A DNA stretch of 64,000 nucleotides from DATFYP01 sp035626235 (GCA_035626235.1 DASPOB010000019.1:19571-83570); one strand, 5' to 3'. Positions 1 through 7,870 are shown, counted from the stretch's first letter. Notes: a model not told the origin generated them from the sequence alone. Numbers and translations: made by a program.

Positions 1-332
1 ACCCTGACCTCGTAGGCGCCGGACACCTTCCCTGAGCCCAGCAGCTTCCCCACCCCCATGGACGAAAGGTCGAGAACCTTGCTACCTTTCGCCATCTCGT
101 CCAGGTCGCCGACGTTAGCCCAGACCTCTGGCTTCTCGTGCCCCGGCGGCCTGAAGGGGTCCCTCCCGAAGTGGTCCGGGTCGTACTTCAGCATCCAGCT
201 CCACTTGTGCTTGTGGAGCCCGGCGTTTCCGTGTCCTCCGCTCTTGCCGGAGTGCCTGTGTTGGCCTATCTGGCCGTAGCCGTGGGTCCGTCCACCCCTG
301 TACCTCCTTCCCTTGCGAAGCCTGGTCGGCAG
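1..332 (-). CDS. rpl15: Large ribosomal subunit protein uL15 (partial)
   Basis: N-terminal 110 codons of archaeal uL15; the rest runs off the left edge. The N terminus reads L/M-P-T-R-L-R-K followed by a Gly/Arg/His-rich stretch (GGRTHGYGQIGQHR, then SGKSGGHGNAG) typical of the rRNA-binding start of uL15. It is the last visible gene of the spc-type operon, 1 bp after the uL30 stop. The conserved N terminus has no ATG, GTG or TTG. The in-frame codon at 332-330 is CTG, ten bases after a GGAGG, and an in-frame TGA lies just upstream. CTG is therefore the only sensible start. Confidence 0.93.
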   Translation of the reverse strand, partial: MPTRLRKGRRYRGGRTHGYGQIGQHRHSGKSGGHGNAGLHKHKWSWMLKYDPDHFGRDPFRPPGHEKPEVWANVGDLDEMAKGSKVLDLSSMGVGKLLGSGKVSGAYEVR

Positions 333-333
333 T

Positions 334-798
334 TCAGACCATCCTCCTCACGATGTCTGGGAGCTTCGGGTTGCTTCCGAGCATGCCCTTCTCGCTGAAC
401 TGCTTTCGAAGGGACACCCTGAAGCCCCCCCTGGGGGGGGACAGCCTGAAGAACGGCCTGACCCCCTGCACCTGCGAGAGCCGGAGCTGCTCCTTGAGCA
501 TCTTGTCGGCCAGCTCCTGGTGCTTCTTGAATCCCATCCCTGTCAGCGCGTGTGCGTCTAGTCTCGCTCTCTCGCTGACCATCCCTCGCTTCTCGAGGAG
601 AACCGCGATGAGCTTTGCGTCCGTCGGCGCCCAGGCAACGTAGTCCTTGCAGAGCTTGAGCGTGCCCAGAGTCGCCGGGTCGTCGGGGACCAGGGAAGCA
701 GAGAACTTCCGCTCCACTTTCAGCTCGCAGAGCGCCTTCCTGACCGGGGTGGAGGAGTTGATCTTCCCATGGAGGTTCACGACGAGGAGGAGTCCCAC
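334..798 (-). CDS. rpl30: Large ribosomal subunit protein uL30
   Basis: Archaeal uL30, 154 residues, the usual long archaeal form. The family core is present: an N-terminal strand (LLLVVNLHGK), the V-R-K-A-L-C-E-L helix, and a C-terminal segment PPRGGFR that binds rRNA. It lies between uS5 (12 bp upstream) and uL15 (1 bp downstream) in the same minus-strand operon, the normal spc order uS5-uL30-uL15. Confidence 0.96.
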   Translation of the reverse strand: MGLLLVVNLHGKINSSTPVRKALCELKVERKFSASLVPDDPATLGTLKLCKDYVAWAPTDAKLIAVLLEKRGMVSERARLDAHALTGMGFKKHQELADKMLKEQLRLSQVQGVRPFFRLSPPRGGFRVSLRKQFSEKGMLGSNPKLPDIVRRMV

Positions 799-810
799 TA
801 TCCATTCACC

Positions 811-1437
811 CTATACGTTGAGCCCGTGCGACATCCTAAAGGCGTCGTACACCGCGTTCGCCAGCGAGGACATCGTGTTTGTCGAGCCGAAGGTCCTGAT
901 CCAGGCGTCCTTGACGCCGGCGAGCTGAAGCAGGTTCTTGAGAGCGGGCCCCGCGACCAGCCCCAGCGCCCGCGGCCCAGGTATTATCTCCACCGTGACG
1001 CTTCCAGCCTTTCCCCTTATCCTGTAAGGGACTGAATGCGCTCTGCCGCACCTGCACTCCCAGCTTCCGCAACCGAGTTTGATGGGGATGATGTTAAGGA
1101 GGGCTGCGTTGGTGGCCTTGTCAATCGCCTCCCTGGTCTGCATCGCCTTTCCCTTGCCGACTCCGAACCACCCGGCCCCATTGCCAACCGCCACGACGGC
1201 TGCGAACCTGGTCAGCTCCCCTGCGTCTGTCTGCTTCTGGACCACGCTCACCCCTACGACCTCGTTTCTCAGGTCAGGAAGGAGCTTCTTCACAATCTCG
1301 GCCTCGCGGACCCTCTGGCCGCTTCTGAATATCTCCTCGAGGGAAGAGACCTTTCCCTCGTTCACGAGGCTTCCGAGCTTGGTCCTTGGGATCCAGACCT
1401 CTGGCTCCTCGTCCCTCCTGGAACCCCCAGACATCAT
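811..1437 (-). CDS. rps5: Small ribosomal subunit protein uS5
   Basis: uS5, 208 residues, a small-subunit protein that contributes to decoding fidelity and mRNA entry. An N-terminal archaeal extension (W-I-P-R-T-K-L-G) precedes the double-stranded RNA-binding-like domain with V-V-A-V-G-N-G-A-G-W-F-G-V-G-K-G-K. The C-terminal domain contains G-S-T-N-T-M. The ATG at 1437 overlaps the uL18 stop by 4 bp, so translation is probably coupled. Confidence 0.97.
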   Translation of the reverse strand: MMSGGSRRDEEPEVWIPRTKLGSLVNEGKVSSLEEIFRSGQRVREAEIVKKLLPDLRNEVVGVSVVQKQTDAGELTRFAAVVAVGNGAGWFGVGKGKAMQTREAIDKATNAALLNIIPIKLGCGSWECRCGRAHSVPYRIRGKAGSVTVEIIPGPRALGLVAGPALKNLLQLAGVKDAWIRTFGSTNTMSSLANAVYDAFRMSHGLNV

Positions 1438-2024
1438 GCTCGCTTCCCTTCCCCTCCCGCGATGGAGGCTTTGACTTCTTCGAAGTGCTTGGGATACTCC
1501 TCCGGCCTGAAGTTCCCCTTGAGGAGCGCGGAGAAGACCCTGTCGTGCAGGCTCTTGTCCTCCGACGCCAGTTTCGAGGCGTAGTCTGCTATGGACTTTC
1601 CAGAGATTCTCTCATCGGGCGGGAACGCTTCCTCCCCGACGGGCACTTCGACCCCCGAGTCCGTGATTCCCTTGACGAAGGCCGAAATCCGGGCACCCCG
1701 GATGAACGGCTCGACACCGTTGTATAGGACCGCCTGCCTAACCCCCTTTTCTGAAGCCTTTTTTCCGGCGAGCAACCCCAACAGGTAGCACGCGGGGGTG
1801 GACTTCAGAGAACCCTTCCACCCGAACCTCCTCAGTTGTCGTGAATGGGCTGAAGACACGACCATGTCGCCGCCGACCTTGGGCGTTATGAACTGGGAGG
1901 TCACGTTCTTGTTCGAGATTCTGACAACAAGAAGAGTTACCTTGGAAGTGATCGCCCGCTTTCTGGACCTGTAGTCAGTCACCCCCTCCCTTCTTCTCCT
2001 CATCAGGGGGACGTAGGAGGACAT
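1434..2024 (-). CDS. rpl18: Large ribosomal subunit protein uL18
   Basis: uL18, 196 residues, binds 5S rRNA in the central protuberance. It contains the conserved R-R-R-R-E-G-V-T-D-Y-R-S-R block and A-C-Y-L-L-G-L-L-A-G. The frame stays open upstream to 2159, but those codons overlie eL19 and do not look like uL18. The family N terminus M-S-S-Y-V-P-L and a TAATG overlap with the eL19 stop fix the start at 2024. Confidence 0.96.
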   Translation of the reverse strand: MSSYVPLMRRRREGVTDYRSRKRAITSKVTLLVVRISNKNVTSQFITPKVGGDMVVSSAHSRQLRRFGWKGSLKSTPACYLLGLLAGKKASEKGVRQAVLYNGVEPFIRGARISAFVKGITDSGVEVPVGEEAFPPDERISGKSIADYASKLASEDKSLHDRVFSALLKGNFRPEEYPKHFEEVKASIAGGEGKRA

Positions 2025-2458
2025 TACTTCTTCGCCTCCTTCATCAGGTCTAGGAGGTGCTTCACGCCCCTGACCTGTCCTCCCTTCACCTGCTTGTAAA
2101 GCATCTTGTAGGACTGCGGCGTGATTTCTCCTCTGTCCTTCGCAACCTTCAGCCTCCACCTGAGGGCCCTGACCTTCGTCACCCAGCGATCTTTGCGGGG
2201 GTTCCTGGCCAGCGCTCCTCCTTCCGTCGACCCGGCTCCCCGGCCGCGCTTTAGCCTCCTGGACTGGACCCTATACCTCCCCCTTGAGAGGCCCTTTTCC
2301 GGGGCCGCCCGGATGGCCCCGAAGCCGATGAGACCTCTGATGGTGCTCCGTGTGATCGCGTCCTGAATGAGGTCGGAATACTCTTCGTCGAAGATGACTC
2401 GGTCCTGGCCGACCCCAAGGACCGAGGCCGCGAGCCTCCTCTTACTTCTTAGGTTCAA
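2024..2458 (-). CDS. rpl19e: Large ribosomal subunit protein eL19
   Basis: eL19, 144 residues, found in archaea and eukaryotes but not bacteria. Starts M-N-L-R-S-K-R-R-L-A-A and has the G-R-G-A-G-S-x-E-G-A-like loop followed by a basic helical tail. Its first 17 bp overlap the end of eL32, and its TAA overlaps the uL18 ATG by one base. All these genes are contiguous in the spc-type operon. Confidence 0.96.
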   Translation of the reverse strand: MNLRSKRRLAASVLGVGQDRVIFDEEYSDLIQDAITRSTIRGLIGFGAIRAAPEKGLSRGRYRVQSRRLKRGRGAGSTEGGALARNPRKDRWVTKVRALRWRLKVAKDRGEITPQSYKMLYKQVKGGQVRGVKHLLDLMKEAKK

Positions 2459-2867
2459 CCAGCCTCAACCCTGTCGGATTCAAGACCCTTATCCCCAGTT
2501 CGTCTGCCCTGGTCAGTATCAGCTCGCGCTTCTTGGCCCCGACCGTACCCCCAATTCTGGCGACGTTCCTGCCGGGGACCAGTCCTTCAAGGTCGGAGGG
2601 ACGGTGCACGAGAACTTCGAAATGACCGCTCGGGTGGAGGCCGCGCGCGTCTGATGGGCCCCTGAATCCCACCCTTGCCAGAGCGGGCCACCCCTTGTCC
2701 TGCCTCCGCACCTTGTTGTCTACGCCCTTCGGTTTCCTCCACTCGGGATGTATCCTCACGTATCTCCAGGACTCCTGTCTCACAAACTCAGGCCTGTGCT
2801 CCGCTACCTCTGCCCTCTTCTTCACGAGGGCTTTCAGCCTGTTCTCTTCCGAAACCTTCGGTTTCAT
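2442..2867 (-). CDS. rpl32e: Large ribosomal subunit protein eL32
   Basis: eL32, 141 residues. The C-terminal half carries the family pattern W-R-K-P-K-G-V-D-N-K-V-R and V-G-F-R-G-P, then G-L-H-P-S-G and R-I-G-G-T-V-G-A-K-K-R. The N terminus is a short charged extension. It ends inside eL19 (17-bp overlap) and starts 5 bp after the uL6 stop. Confidence 0.96.
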   Translation of the reverse strand: MKPKVSEENRLKALVKKRAEVAEHRPEFVRQESWRYVRIHPEWRKPKGVDNKVRRQDKGWPALARVGFRGPSDARGLHPSGHFEVLVHRPSDLEGLVPGRNVARIGGTVGAKKRELILTRADELGIRVLNPTGLRLVEPKK

Positions 2868-2872
2868 CCCTA

Positions 2873-3415
2873 TTACCCGTGCTCCTTGTGGTAGGTGTAG
2901 ACGCCGTCGAGGAAGATCCTCTGGTCCTTCCTCCGGATCCTGGTCGCGAGTTCGACGTTGGCAGCTGTCTGCCCGACGTCTTCTACGGAGACTCCCTTGA
3001 CTATGATGTCGTCTCCTTCTATGGAGACCTTGCAGTCTCCCACTATCTTGGCCACACGCGGGGACCTTTCTCCGACGAAGTTTTCGACGAGTATTTCGTT
3101 CCCCTTCGTCTTAACCGAAATCGGGAAGTGGGCGTAAACCACCTTCAGCCGATAGGTGTACCCCTTCGTCACTCCAGTGACCATGTTATTGACGTGGCTC
3201 ACTGCCGTGTTGATTATGACGTTGTCCTTCTTCTTCCTGGAGAATGGGGAGATGACGACCTTGTTCCCCTCGACCCCGATGTTTACAGACACCTTGTCGA
3301 AGTCTTTCTTGGCCTCACCTAACTTACCCTTGATGGACAGCAGCCTTCCACTCATCGAGGCGGTCACCCCCTCCGGCATGTCGAGGAGCTGCCGCTGGAG
3401 CGCCTCAGTAGACAT
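2873..3415 (-). CDS. rpl6: Large ribosomal subunit protein uL6
   Basis: uL6, 180 residues with two tandem alpha/beta domains near the sarcin-ricin/GTPase centre. Typical archaeal signatures are V-S-H-V-N-N-M-V-x-G-V-T-K-G-Y and A-H-F-P-I-S-V. The start overlaps the uS8 stop by 11 bp in the order uS8-uL6-eL32. Confidence 0.97.
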   Translation of the reverse strand: MSTEALQRQLLDMPEGVTASMSGRLLSIKGKLGEAKKDFDKVSVNIGVEGNKVVISPFSRKKKDNVIINTAVSHVNNMVTGVTKGYTYRLKVVYAHFPISVKTKGNEILVENFVGERSPRVAKIVGDCKVSIEGDDIIVKGVSVEDVGQTAANVELATRIRRKDQRIFLDGVYTYHKEHG

Positions 3416-3806
3416 ACCCTATGAGCCTCCCGCCGAGCCTCTTCTCTTGCGCCTCTGAGTGTGACATGACTCCCTTGGGGGTGGACACTATCAGGGTCCC
3501 GACCCCGACTGCAGGGAGGTATCTGTGCTCCCAGTCCACGAGCTTCGCGGTCTTTACTGGGAACCTGGGAGAGATTACGCCGCACTTGTTTATCCTGCCG
3601 AGGAGCTGAACCCTGAGCTTGCCCCCCACGCCGTCATCGATGAACTCGAACTCGCCTACATATCGCCTTTTTTGCAGCACCCTAAGGACCTCACTGGCGA
3701 GGTTCGAGGCTGGAATCACCATGCACTCCTTCTTGTTCCTCATTTCTGCGTTCTGGAGGCTCGTGAAGAGGTTCGAGAGGACGTTTGTCGCCGGCATAGT
3801 TACCAC
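3405..3806 (-). CDS. rps8: Small ribosomal subunit protein uS8
   Basis: uS8, 133 residues, binds the central domain of 16S rRNA. The C-terminal archaeal block is G-V-G-T-L-I-V-S-T-P-K-G-V-M-S-H. The start could be the first codon at 3806 or Met4 (M-P-A-T-N-V-L). Met4 resembles most archaeal uS8 starts, and the longer form is given. It lies between uS14 and uL6. Confidence 0.96.
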   Translation of the reverse strand: MVTMPATNVLSNLFTSLQNAEMRNKKECMVIPASNLASEVLRVLQKRRYVGEFEFIDDGVGGKLRVQLLGRINKCGVISPRFPVKTAKLVDWEHRYLPAVGVGTLIVSTPKGVMSHSEAQEKRLGGRLIGYVY

Positions 3807-3968
3807 CTAGTCGTACTTCCTGAAGCCGAGCTTCTCCGCAACTTCCCTGAAGCACTGCCTGCACAGGACCAGGTCGTAAGCCCGGATCACCGCGCCGTAC
3901 TGCCCGCATCTCCTGCAGTAGTGCGTCGACTTCCCGTACTTTCTCTGCTTCGGGTGCCTCTCTTTCAC
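3807..3968 (-). CDS. rps14: Small ribosomal subunit protein uS14, zinc-binding
   Basis: A 53-residue uS14, V/M-K-E-R-H-P-K-Q-R-K-Y-G at the N terminus. The zinc ribbon is C-R-R-C (residues 18-21) and C-R-Q-C (36-39), i.e. the C+ form. Starts with GTG inside a GTGA overlap with the uL5 stop and ends just before uS8. Size and order are standard for archaea. Confidence 0.95.
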   Translation of the reverse strand: MKERHPKQRKYGKSTHYCRRCGQYGAVIRAYDLVLCRQCFREVAEKLGFRKYD

Positions 3969-4492
3969 GAGATTATCGCCCCGAAGTTGTTCCGGAAGTA
4001 TCCCAGGGCCTCCTCCTTGCTCACGAAGTGGTTCTTGCCGACCCGGGAGGTCCTCCTGCCACGCCTTGCTACCCTGAAGCCGGCCCTCTCCAGCAGGACC
4101 GAGACGTTCATGCCGAGAATCCCTATCTCCGGGTCATACCTGATCCCGGGAATTTCGATGTGTTCCTTGACCCCGAACGAGACCGATCCGCGCGAGTCGA
4201 AGCAAGTCTCCTCCAGCTTGTTCTCCCTCGCAGTCAGGAGCTTCTCGATAAGCTCCTTCGTCCCGCTCCCCCTGACGGTGACCATGACGCCTATGGGCTC
4301 CCCCTTGTGGATGCCGAAGTCCCTCACGGACTTCTTCGCTCTCCGGGGGCTGGGCTTGTGCCCTGAGACCTGCTCGAGGACCTTCTTCCCCCTCTCTATG
4401 GCATCTCCCGACTTGCCGAGGCCTATGTTCAGCACTACCTTCCCCACTCTTATCGCCCTCATCGGGTTTTCCTGTACTACACTCTGGCTCAT
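3965..4492 (-). CDS. rpl5: Large ribosomal subunit protein uL5
   Basis: uL5, 175 residues, contacts 5S rRNA and the P-site tRNA in the central protuberance. Typical features are N-P-M-R-x-I-R-V-G-K-V-V-L-N-I, the R-x-A-K-K-S-V-R-D-F-G-I-H-K-G-E-P stretch and F-G-V-K-E-H-I-E-I-P-G-I. Its ATG overlaps the eS4 stop (ATGA), and its own stop overlaps the uS14 GTG. Confidence 0.97.
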   Translation of the reverse strand: MSQSVVQENPMRAIRVGKVVLNIGLGKSGDAIERGKKVLEQVSGHKPSPRRAKKSVRDFGIHKGEPIGVMVTVRGSGTKELIEKLLTARENKLEETCFDSRGSVSFGVKEHIEIPGIRYDPEIGILGMNVSVLLERAGFRVARRGRRTSRVGKNHFVSKEEALGYFRNNFGAIIS

Positions 4493-5217
4493 GATGCGCT
4501 GACCCCCACCGTTATCATTGGCTGCTCTTGCCCTACCGGGAAGACTAGCCGCGATGGGATTTCGGCCTCCCCGCTCGGGAGGGATATCTTAACCATTCGC
4601 TCCCTGCTGATGGTCCCCTTTTTCACGTCGAGAATCTTCCCGAGCTGGCCTGCCCTCTCCCCCGTGAGGACGAGACCGAGGGACTCCTTGGCCAGCTTCA
4701 CTTTGCCGATGACCTTCTGGGACGGGACCTGAATCAGGACCGCGTCGCCGGGTGATAGGTTGAGGGCGTCGTCCAGAATCGACCTGCCGTCATGCAGCCC
4801 GTACTGCATGTGACCTCCCCTGACCTTCGCCTTGGAGCGCACGCTGCAGAGCTTCCTGTCCGCCTCCGTCGCTGCCAGCTTCGCGAGGCGCAGCCCTTTG
4901 GGCGACGGGACGAGTCGGAACGAGGAGTCCTCCGAGGGGACGCTGACGACGTTGAAGAGACCCACCGGGAAGCTGGCCGAGTGAGTCGCCTTTCCGTCCA
5001 CCAGGACCTTGGCTGTCTTGACGACGTGCTTGATCTCCTTCCCTCTCTCCGCCAGGGACGCAAGGTCACGGATTACGACGCCGAGAGGATACGAGGAGCC
5101 GATTGGATGGGTCCCGGGAATGGGCTTGTAGACGAACCTGGGTCCCTTCCTGGGGATGTCCCAGGACCGGGGCGCCGCGACCCTCTTCAGCTTGTTCCTT
5201 CCGCCCTTCTTGCCCAC
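4489..5217 (-). CDS. rps4e: Small ribosomal subunit protein eS4
   Basis: eS4, 242 residues, with S4-like RNA-binding and KOW-like domains; archaea and eukaryotes only. Recognisable parts are the N-terminal L-K-R-V-A-A-P-R-S-W and the segment Y-P-L-G-V-V-I-R-D. A KOW-type turn lies near residue 175. It directly abuts the uL24 stop and overlaps the uL5 start by 4 bp. Confidence 0.96.
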   Translation of the reverse strand: MGKKGGRNKLKRVAAPRSWDIPRKGPRFVYKPIPGTHPIGSSYPLGVVIRDLASLAERGKEIKHVVKTAKVLVDGKATHSASFPVGLFNVVSVPSEDSSFRLVPSPKGLRLAKLAATEADRKLCSVRSKAKVRGGHMQYGLHDGRSILDDALNLSPGDAVLIQVPSQKVIGKVKLAKESLGLVLTGERAGQLGKILDVKKGTISRERMVKISLPSGEAEIPSRLVFPVGQEQPMITVGVSAS

Positions 5218-5508
5218 CTACATTCCCTCCTCCAGCTTAGCCCTGCGCATCTTGTCGTCCATGCTGAGCGAGGTAATCACGACGTCAGAAGTGTGAAGCG
5301 GGACCAGTGAAGTGCCCCCTTTCTGCTTCTCTCTCGTGACCCCTTCCACGTTGAGCCTCCCCTTGGCAGGGATGACTTTCGTGACCTTCCCCTCGACGTC
5401 CTTGAATTCGCCACGAACGATCCGCACGGAGTCGCCCTTTCGTGGGGTTACCGAGCGTCGCTTGTATCTCTCACGAAGCTCCTTCGAAAGGCTTGACCCG
5501 AATCTCAT
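5218..5508 (-). CDS. rpl24: Large ribosomal subunit protein uL24
   Basis: uL24, 96 residues, an early assembly protein with a KOW domain. The motif R-K-G-D-S-V-R-I-V-R-G-E-F-K-D-V-E-G-K-V is at residues 23-42. It ends immediately before eS4, and uL14 ends 10 bp upstream. Confidence 0.96.
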   Translation of the reverse strand: MRFGSSLSKELRERYKRRSVTPRKGDSVRIVRGEFKDVEGKVTKVIPAKGRLNVEGVTREKQKGGTSLVPLHTSDVVITSLSMDDKMRRAKLEEGM

Positions 5509-5518
5509 TCAAATCCCC

Positions 5519-5953
5519 TCAAATTATGATCGAGGCGAGGTTCGCTATGCGGGGCCATTTCTCGGCCGCCTCACTCGCCACGGGTCCCTTGATGTCGGTG
5601 CCTTTTAGGTCCCCCTCCGGCGTTACTATTACGGCTGCGTTGTCCTCGAAGACGACCCGCTGTCCGCTCACCCTTCTTACCGGGTACTTCTGCCTGATGA
5701 TCACGGCTCCGAAGACCTGCTTCCTGAGGTCAGGGGGCCCTCTCTTGACGACGCACACCACGCTGTCCCCCACCGAGGCGGCGGGAACCCTGCTGAGCCT
5801 CGTCTTGGCTTTCGTGACCTGAACGACCCTGAGGGTCTTCGCCCCTGTGTTGTCGGCGCAGGTGATGACCGCGTTCAAGGGAATCGCGCGTGTGATGTAG
5901 TTCTTGAACTCCTCCACACCCTTTGCGGAAACGGCACGGGACTTCGTTGACAT
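5519..5953 (-). CDS. rpl14: Large ribosomal subunit protein uL14
   Basis: uL14, 144 residues, at the subunit interface (bridge B5/B8). Conserved I-T-C-A-D-N-T-G-A-K, V-V-C-V-V-K-R-G and F-E-D-N-A-A-V-I-V are all visible. The frame is open upstream to 6055 through uS17, but a TGATG overlap with the uS17 stop and the family length set the start at 5953. Confidence 0.97.
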   Translation of the reverse strand: MSTKSRAVSAKGVEEFKNYITRAIPLNAVITCADNTGAKTLRVVQVTKAKTRLSRVPAASVGDSVVCVVKRGPPDLRKQVFGAVIIRQKYPVRRVSGQRVVFEDNAAVIVTPEGDLKGTDIKGPVASEAAEKWPRIANLASIII

Positions 5954-6279
5954 CAGGCATGCCTCCTCGACTCGACGACGACGAAGGAGATGGTCTTGGA
6001 GAGCGGTCTGCACTCCCCTATCGTTACTGAGTCGCCGTTGTTGACGGCGATGCACGGAGGCGTGTGGGCGCTAATCCTGCTGCGCCTCCTTTCCCCCCTG
6101 TTGAACTTCCGCACGTTGTGGAGGTACTCCATCTGAACGACCACGAAGCTCTTCCCCGCGGTGGAGACGACCTTCCCGGTCAGGAGCCTTCCTCTCACCT
6201 TCAGACTGCCGTGGAACGGGCATCTGTCGTCCTCGCACGCCTTCTTTGGCGCGGTCACCTCCAGTCCAGCCCCAGTCAT
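5953..6279 (-). CDS. rps17: Small ribosomal subunit protein uS17
   Basis: uS17, 108 residues, an OB-fold 16S rRNA-binding protein with the archaeal N-terminal extension C-E-D-D-R-C-P-F-H-G. The OB core has T-G-K-V-V-S-T, R-S-R-I-S-A-H and G-D-S-V-T-I-G-E-C-R-P-L-S-K-T. It overlaps rnp1 by 4 bp and uL14 by one base. Confidence 0.96.
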   Translation of the reverse strand: MTGAGLEVTAPKKACEDDRCPFHGSLKVRGRLLTGKVVSTAGKSFVVVQMEYLHNVRKFNRGERRRSRISAHTPPCIAVNNGDSVTIGECRPLSKTISFVVVESRRHA

Positions 6280-6515
6280 CTCTTCCTCTCCCTTAGCCTG
6301 TCTTCTAGTCTCCCCGTGATGTCATCTCCTGCAACCACCGTCCCCGAAGGGGAAAGGAGAAACACGGTTCCCTTCTTTTGGACTGTCAGCCTCCTCCCCT
6401 TGCTGGACAGGAGGACTACGGTGTTAGCTGTCTCCAAGACCGCCTTGCCTCTGGTCCCCGACATGGTCGGGTCTCTGGCATGCAGCACAGCCACGGCCTC
6501 GCCGATCATGTTCAC
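6276..6515 (-). CDS. rnp1: RNase P protein component 1 (Rpp29/Pop4 homologue)
   Basis: A 79-residue Sm-like-fold protein that assists the RNase P RNA in 5' maturation of tRNA. It matches archaeal Rnp1 by G-x-x-G-K-A-V-L-E-T-x-N-T-V and a C-terminal half with V-Q-K-K-G-T-V-F. Its position between uL29 and uS17 is its usual one in archaeal S10/spc operons. It overlaps both neighbours by 4 bp. Short for the family but complete. Confidence 0.9.
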   Translation of the reverse strand: MNMIGEAVAVLHARDPTMSGTRGKAVLETANTVVLLSSKGRRLTVQKKGTVFLLSPSGTVVAGDDITGRLEDRLRERKR

Positions 6516-6718
6516 TCTTCTATCCCCTTTTCGTGCATTACTGTGAGGACCTTGGCGACGTTCCTTCGGGCCCTCTTGACTTTGCCAACATCCTTCTTCA
6601 CGAGGCCCCTGTCGGCATCGCCCTTCAGCTTGGACAGCTCCGACCTCAGGTCGAAGAGCGTCTGCCGGAGCTTCTCAGCGTCCTGGCTTCTGAGGTCCTT
6701 CGGTTTGAGCTGGGGCAC
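6512..6718 (-). CDS. rpl29: Large ribosomal subunit protein uL29
   Basis: uL29, 68 residues forming two antiparallel helices near the polypeptide exit. L-R-S-E-L-S-K-L-K and I/V-R-R-A-R-R-N-V-A-K-type residues match the family. Unusually, its first 44 bp lie inside the 3' end of uS3 in another frame, which gives uS3 a longer tail. Confidence 0.95.
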   Translation of the reverse strand: MPQLKPKDLRSQDAEKLRQTLFDLRSELSKLKGDADRGLVKKDVGKVKRARRNVAKVLTVMHEKGIEE

Positions 6719-7358
6719 TTTGGGCCTCCTCCTTCTTTTCTTCTTGCTTGACGTCTTCCTTGAACTGGAACTCGGGGGGCAGGGCGTCCTTAAGGGCTAT
6801 CTTGACCTTGATTCCGTAGAGTCCGAGCTTAAGCAGCACGTCGGTCGTGGCTTCGTCGACGGCTCTGTCGGCGGTATCGCCACTCTTCGGGACCACGCCG
6901 GCTCTGTACTTTTCGCCGTGGGAACGGTCGCTCCTCAGCTTTCCCGCCACCGAGATTTCGACTCCGGATGCCCCGGCGTTCATTATGTTGTTGACGGACC
7001 ACATCGCAGCCCTTCTGAAGGCTGTCCCGCGGGAGACTATCTGAGCGATCCTGCCCGCCATGATTCTCGCGTTCAGCTCAGGGTTCTCCACTTCCGTCAC
7101 CGCAATCTGAGGGTTGGGGAAGTTGAACTTCGCCGCTACCTTGTCGGTGAGTTCCTTTATGCCGGTGCCCCTTCTCCCTATTGCGAGGCCTGGCCGGGCG
7201 ACGTAGACCTTCAGTGTGGTTCCCACCGGCGACTTCTGCACTTCCAGGCCGCCGTAACCAGCTTCGACGAGTTGCTTCTCGAAGAACTCGTCCAGCTCGG
7301 CGAATGACCTGCTGGTGAGAAGGATGGCCTTCACTGAGCTCTGTTGCCTGGCCGACAT
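6675..7358 (-). CDS. rps3: Small ribosomal subunit protein uS3
   Basis: uS3, 227 residues, at the mRNA entry channel. The KH domain has R-P-G-L-A-I-G-R-R-G-T-G-I (residues about 54-66). The C-terminal domain includes R-R-A-A-M-W-S-V and the G-V-E-I-S-V-A-G-K-L-R block. The last 40 residues are a charged, Glu/Lys/Gln-rich tail (P-A-Q-T-E-G-P), partly encoded over the uL29 start. Confidence 0.96.
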   Translation of the reverse strand: MSARQQSSVKAILLTSRSFAELDEFFEKQLVEAGYGGLEVQKSPVGTTLKVYVARPGLAIGRRGTGIKELTDKVAAKFNFPNPQIAVTEVENPELNARIMAGRIAQIVSRGTAFRRAAMWSVNNIMNAGASGVEISVAGKLRSDRSHGEKYRAGVVPKSGDTADRAVDEATTDVLLKLGLYGIKVKIALKDALPPEFQFKEDVKQEEKKEEAQSAPAQTEGPQKPGR

Positions 7359-7361
7359 TTT

Positions 7362-7823
7362 CTACACTTCCTTCCCCACTAACTCGATGTGCACCAGCTG
7401 GTGGAAGTTCGCCGAACTTCTGCCGAACGCTCTTTGAACGTAGTCCTTGATGGTCCTCCCAGCATACGCGGAGGCATGGACGATCTGGACTCGCTCAGGA
7501 TCCAGTCCCTTGAATTCTGAGTTGCTTTGGAGGTTCCTCAGCACGTCGATGAAGGCTTCTGCTGTCTTTACGGGGTAGGACCCCGTGGGGAACCCCTGCA
7601 GCTCGCTTCGGTGGCCCACCTTTAGCTTGTGCCTCCTGAAGGCGATCGCCATCTTCTTCTCTGCGACGAGTTCCAGGAGGTCGATGGCCTTGGCGACCGA
7701 CATTCCCTTGATGGTCAGGGCGACTTCCCTGGCGGCCTTTGGTGAAACGTTTACCTCTCTTCCACTAGCCCTGACATGCACCGCAGGGTCGAAACCCTCG
7801 AAACTGTAACCGTAATGAGGCAC
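7362..7823 (-). CDS. rpl22: Large ribosomal subunit protein uL22
   Basis: uL22, 153 residues, lines the exit tunnel and contacts all 23S domains. H-Y-G-Y-S, then A-L-T-I-K-G-M-S-V-A-K-A and G-H-R-S-E-L-Q-G-F-P-T-G-x-Y-P-V-K-T-A are archaeal signatures. It starts with GTG at 7823 after an AGGGG site and is the first gene of this operon fragment. uS19, which normally precedes it, is not in the window. Confidence 0.96.
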   Translation of the reverse strand: MPHYGYSFEGFDPAVHVRASGREVNVSPKAAREVALTIKGMSVAKAIDLLELVAEKKMAIAFRRHKLKVGHRSELQGFPTGSYPVKTAEAFIDVLRNLQSNSEFKGLDPERVQIVHASAYAGRTIKDYVQRAFGRSSANFHQLVHIELVGKEV

Positions 7824-7857
7824 TTTACCCCTCTCGTAGCCCTTTGGCGATTGTTGA

Positions 7858-7870
7858 TGCCATTATAAAC
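7858..7870 (-). promoter_or_regulatory. Probable TATA promoter of the uL22-uL15 operon
   Basis: On the minus strand an AT-rich CGTTTATAATGG box centred near 7864 lies about 41 bp before the uL22 GTG. That predicts a transcript start near 7838, with room for the AGAGGGG ribosome site. This supports uL22 as the first gene of a transcript. Confidence 0.6.
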
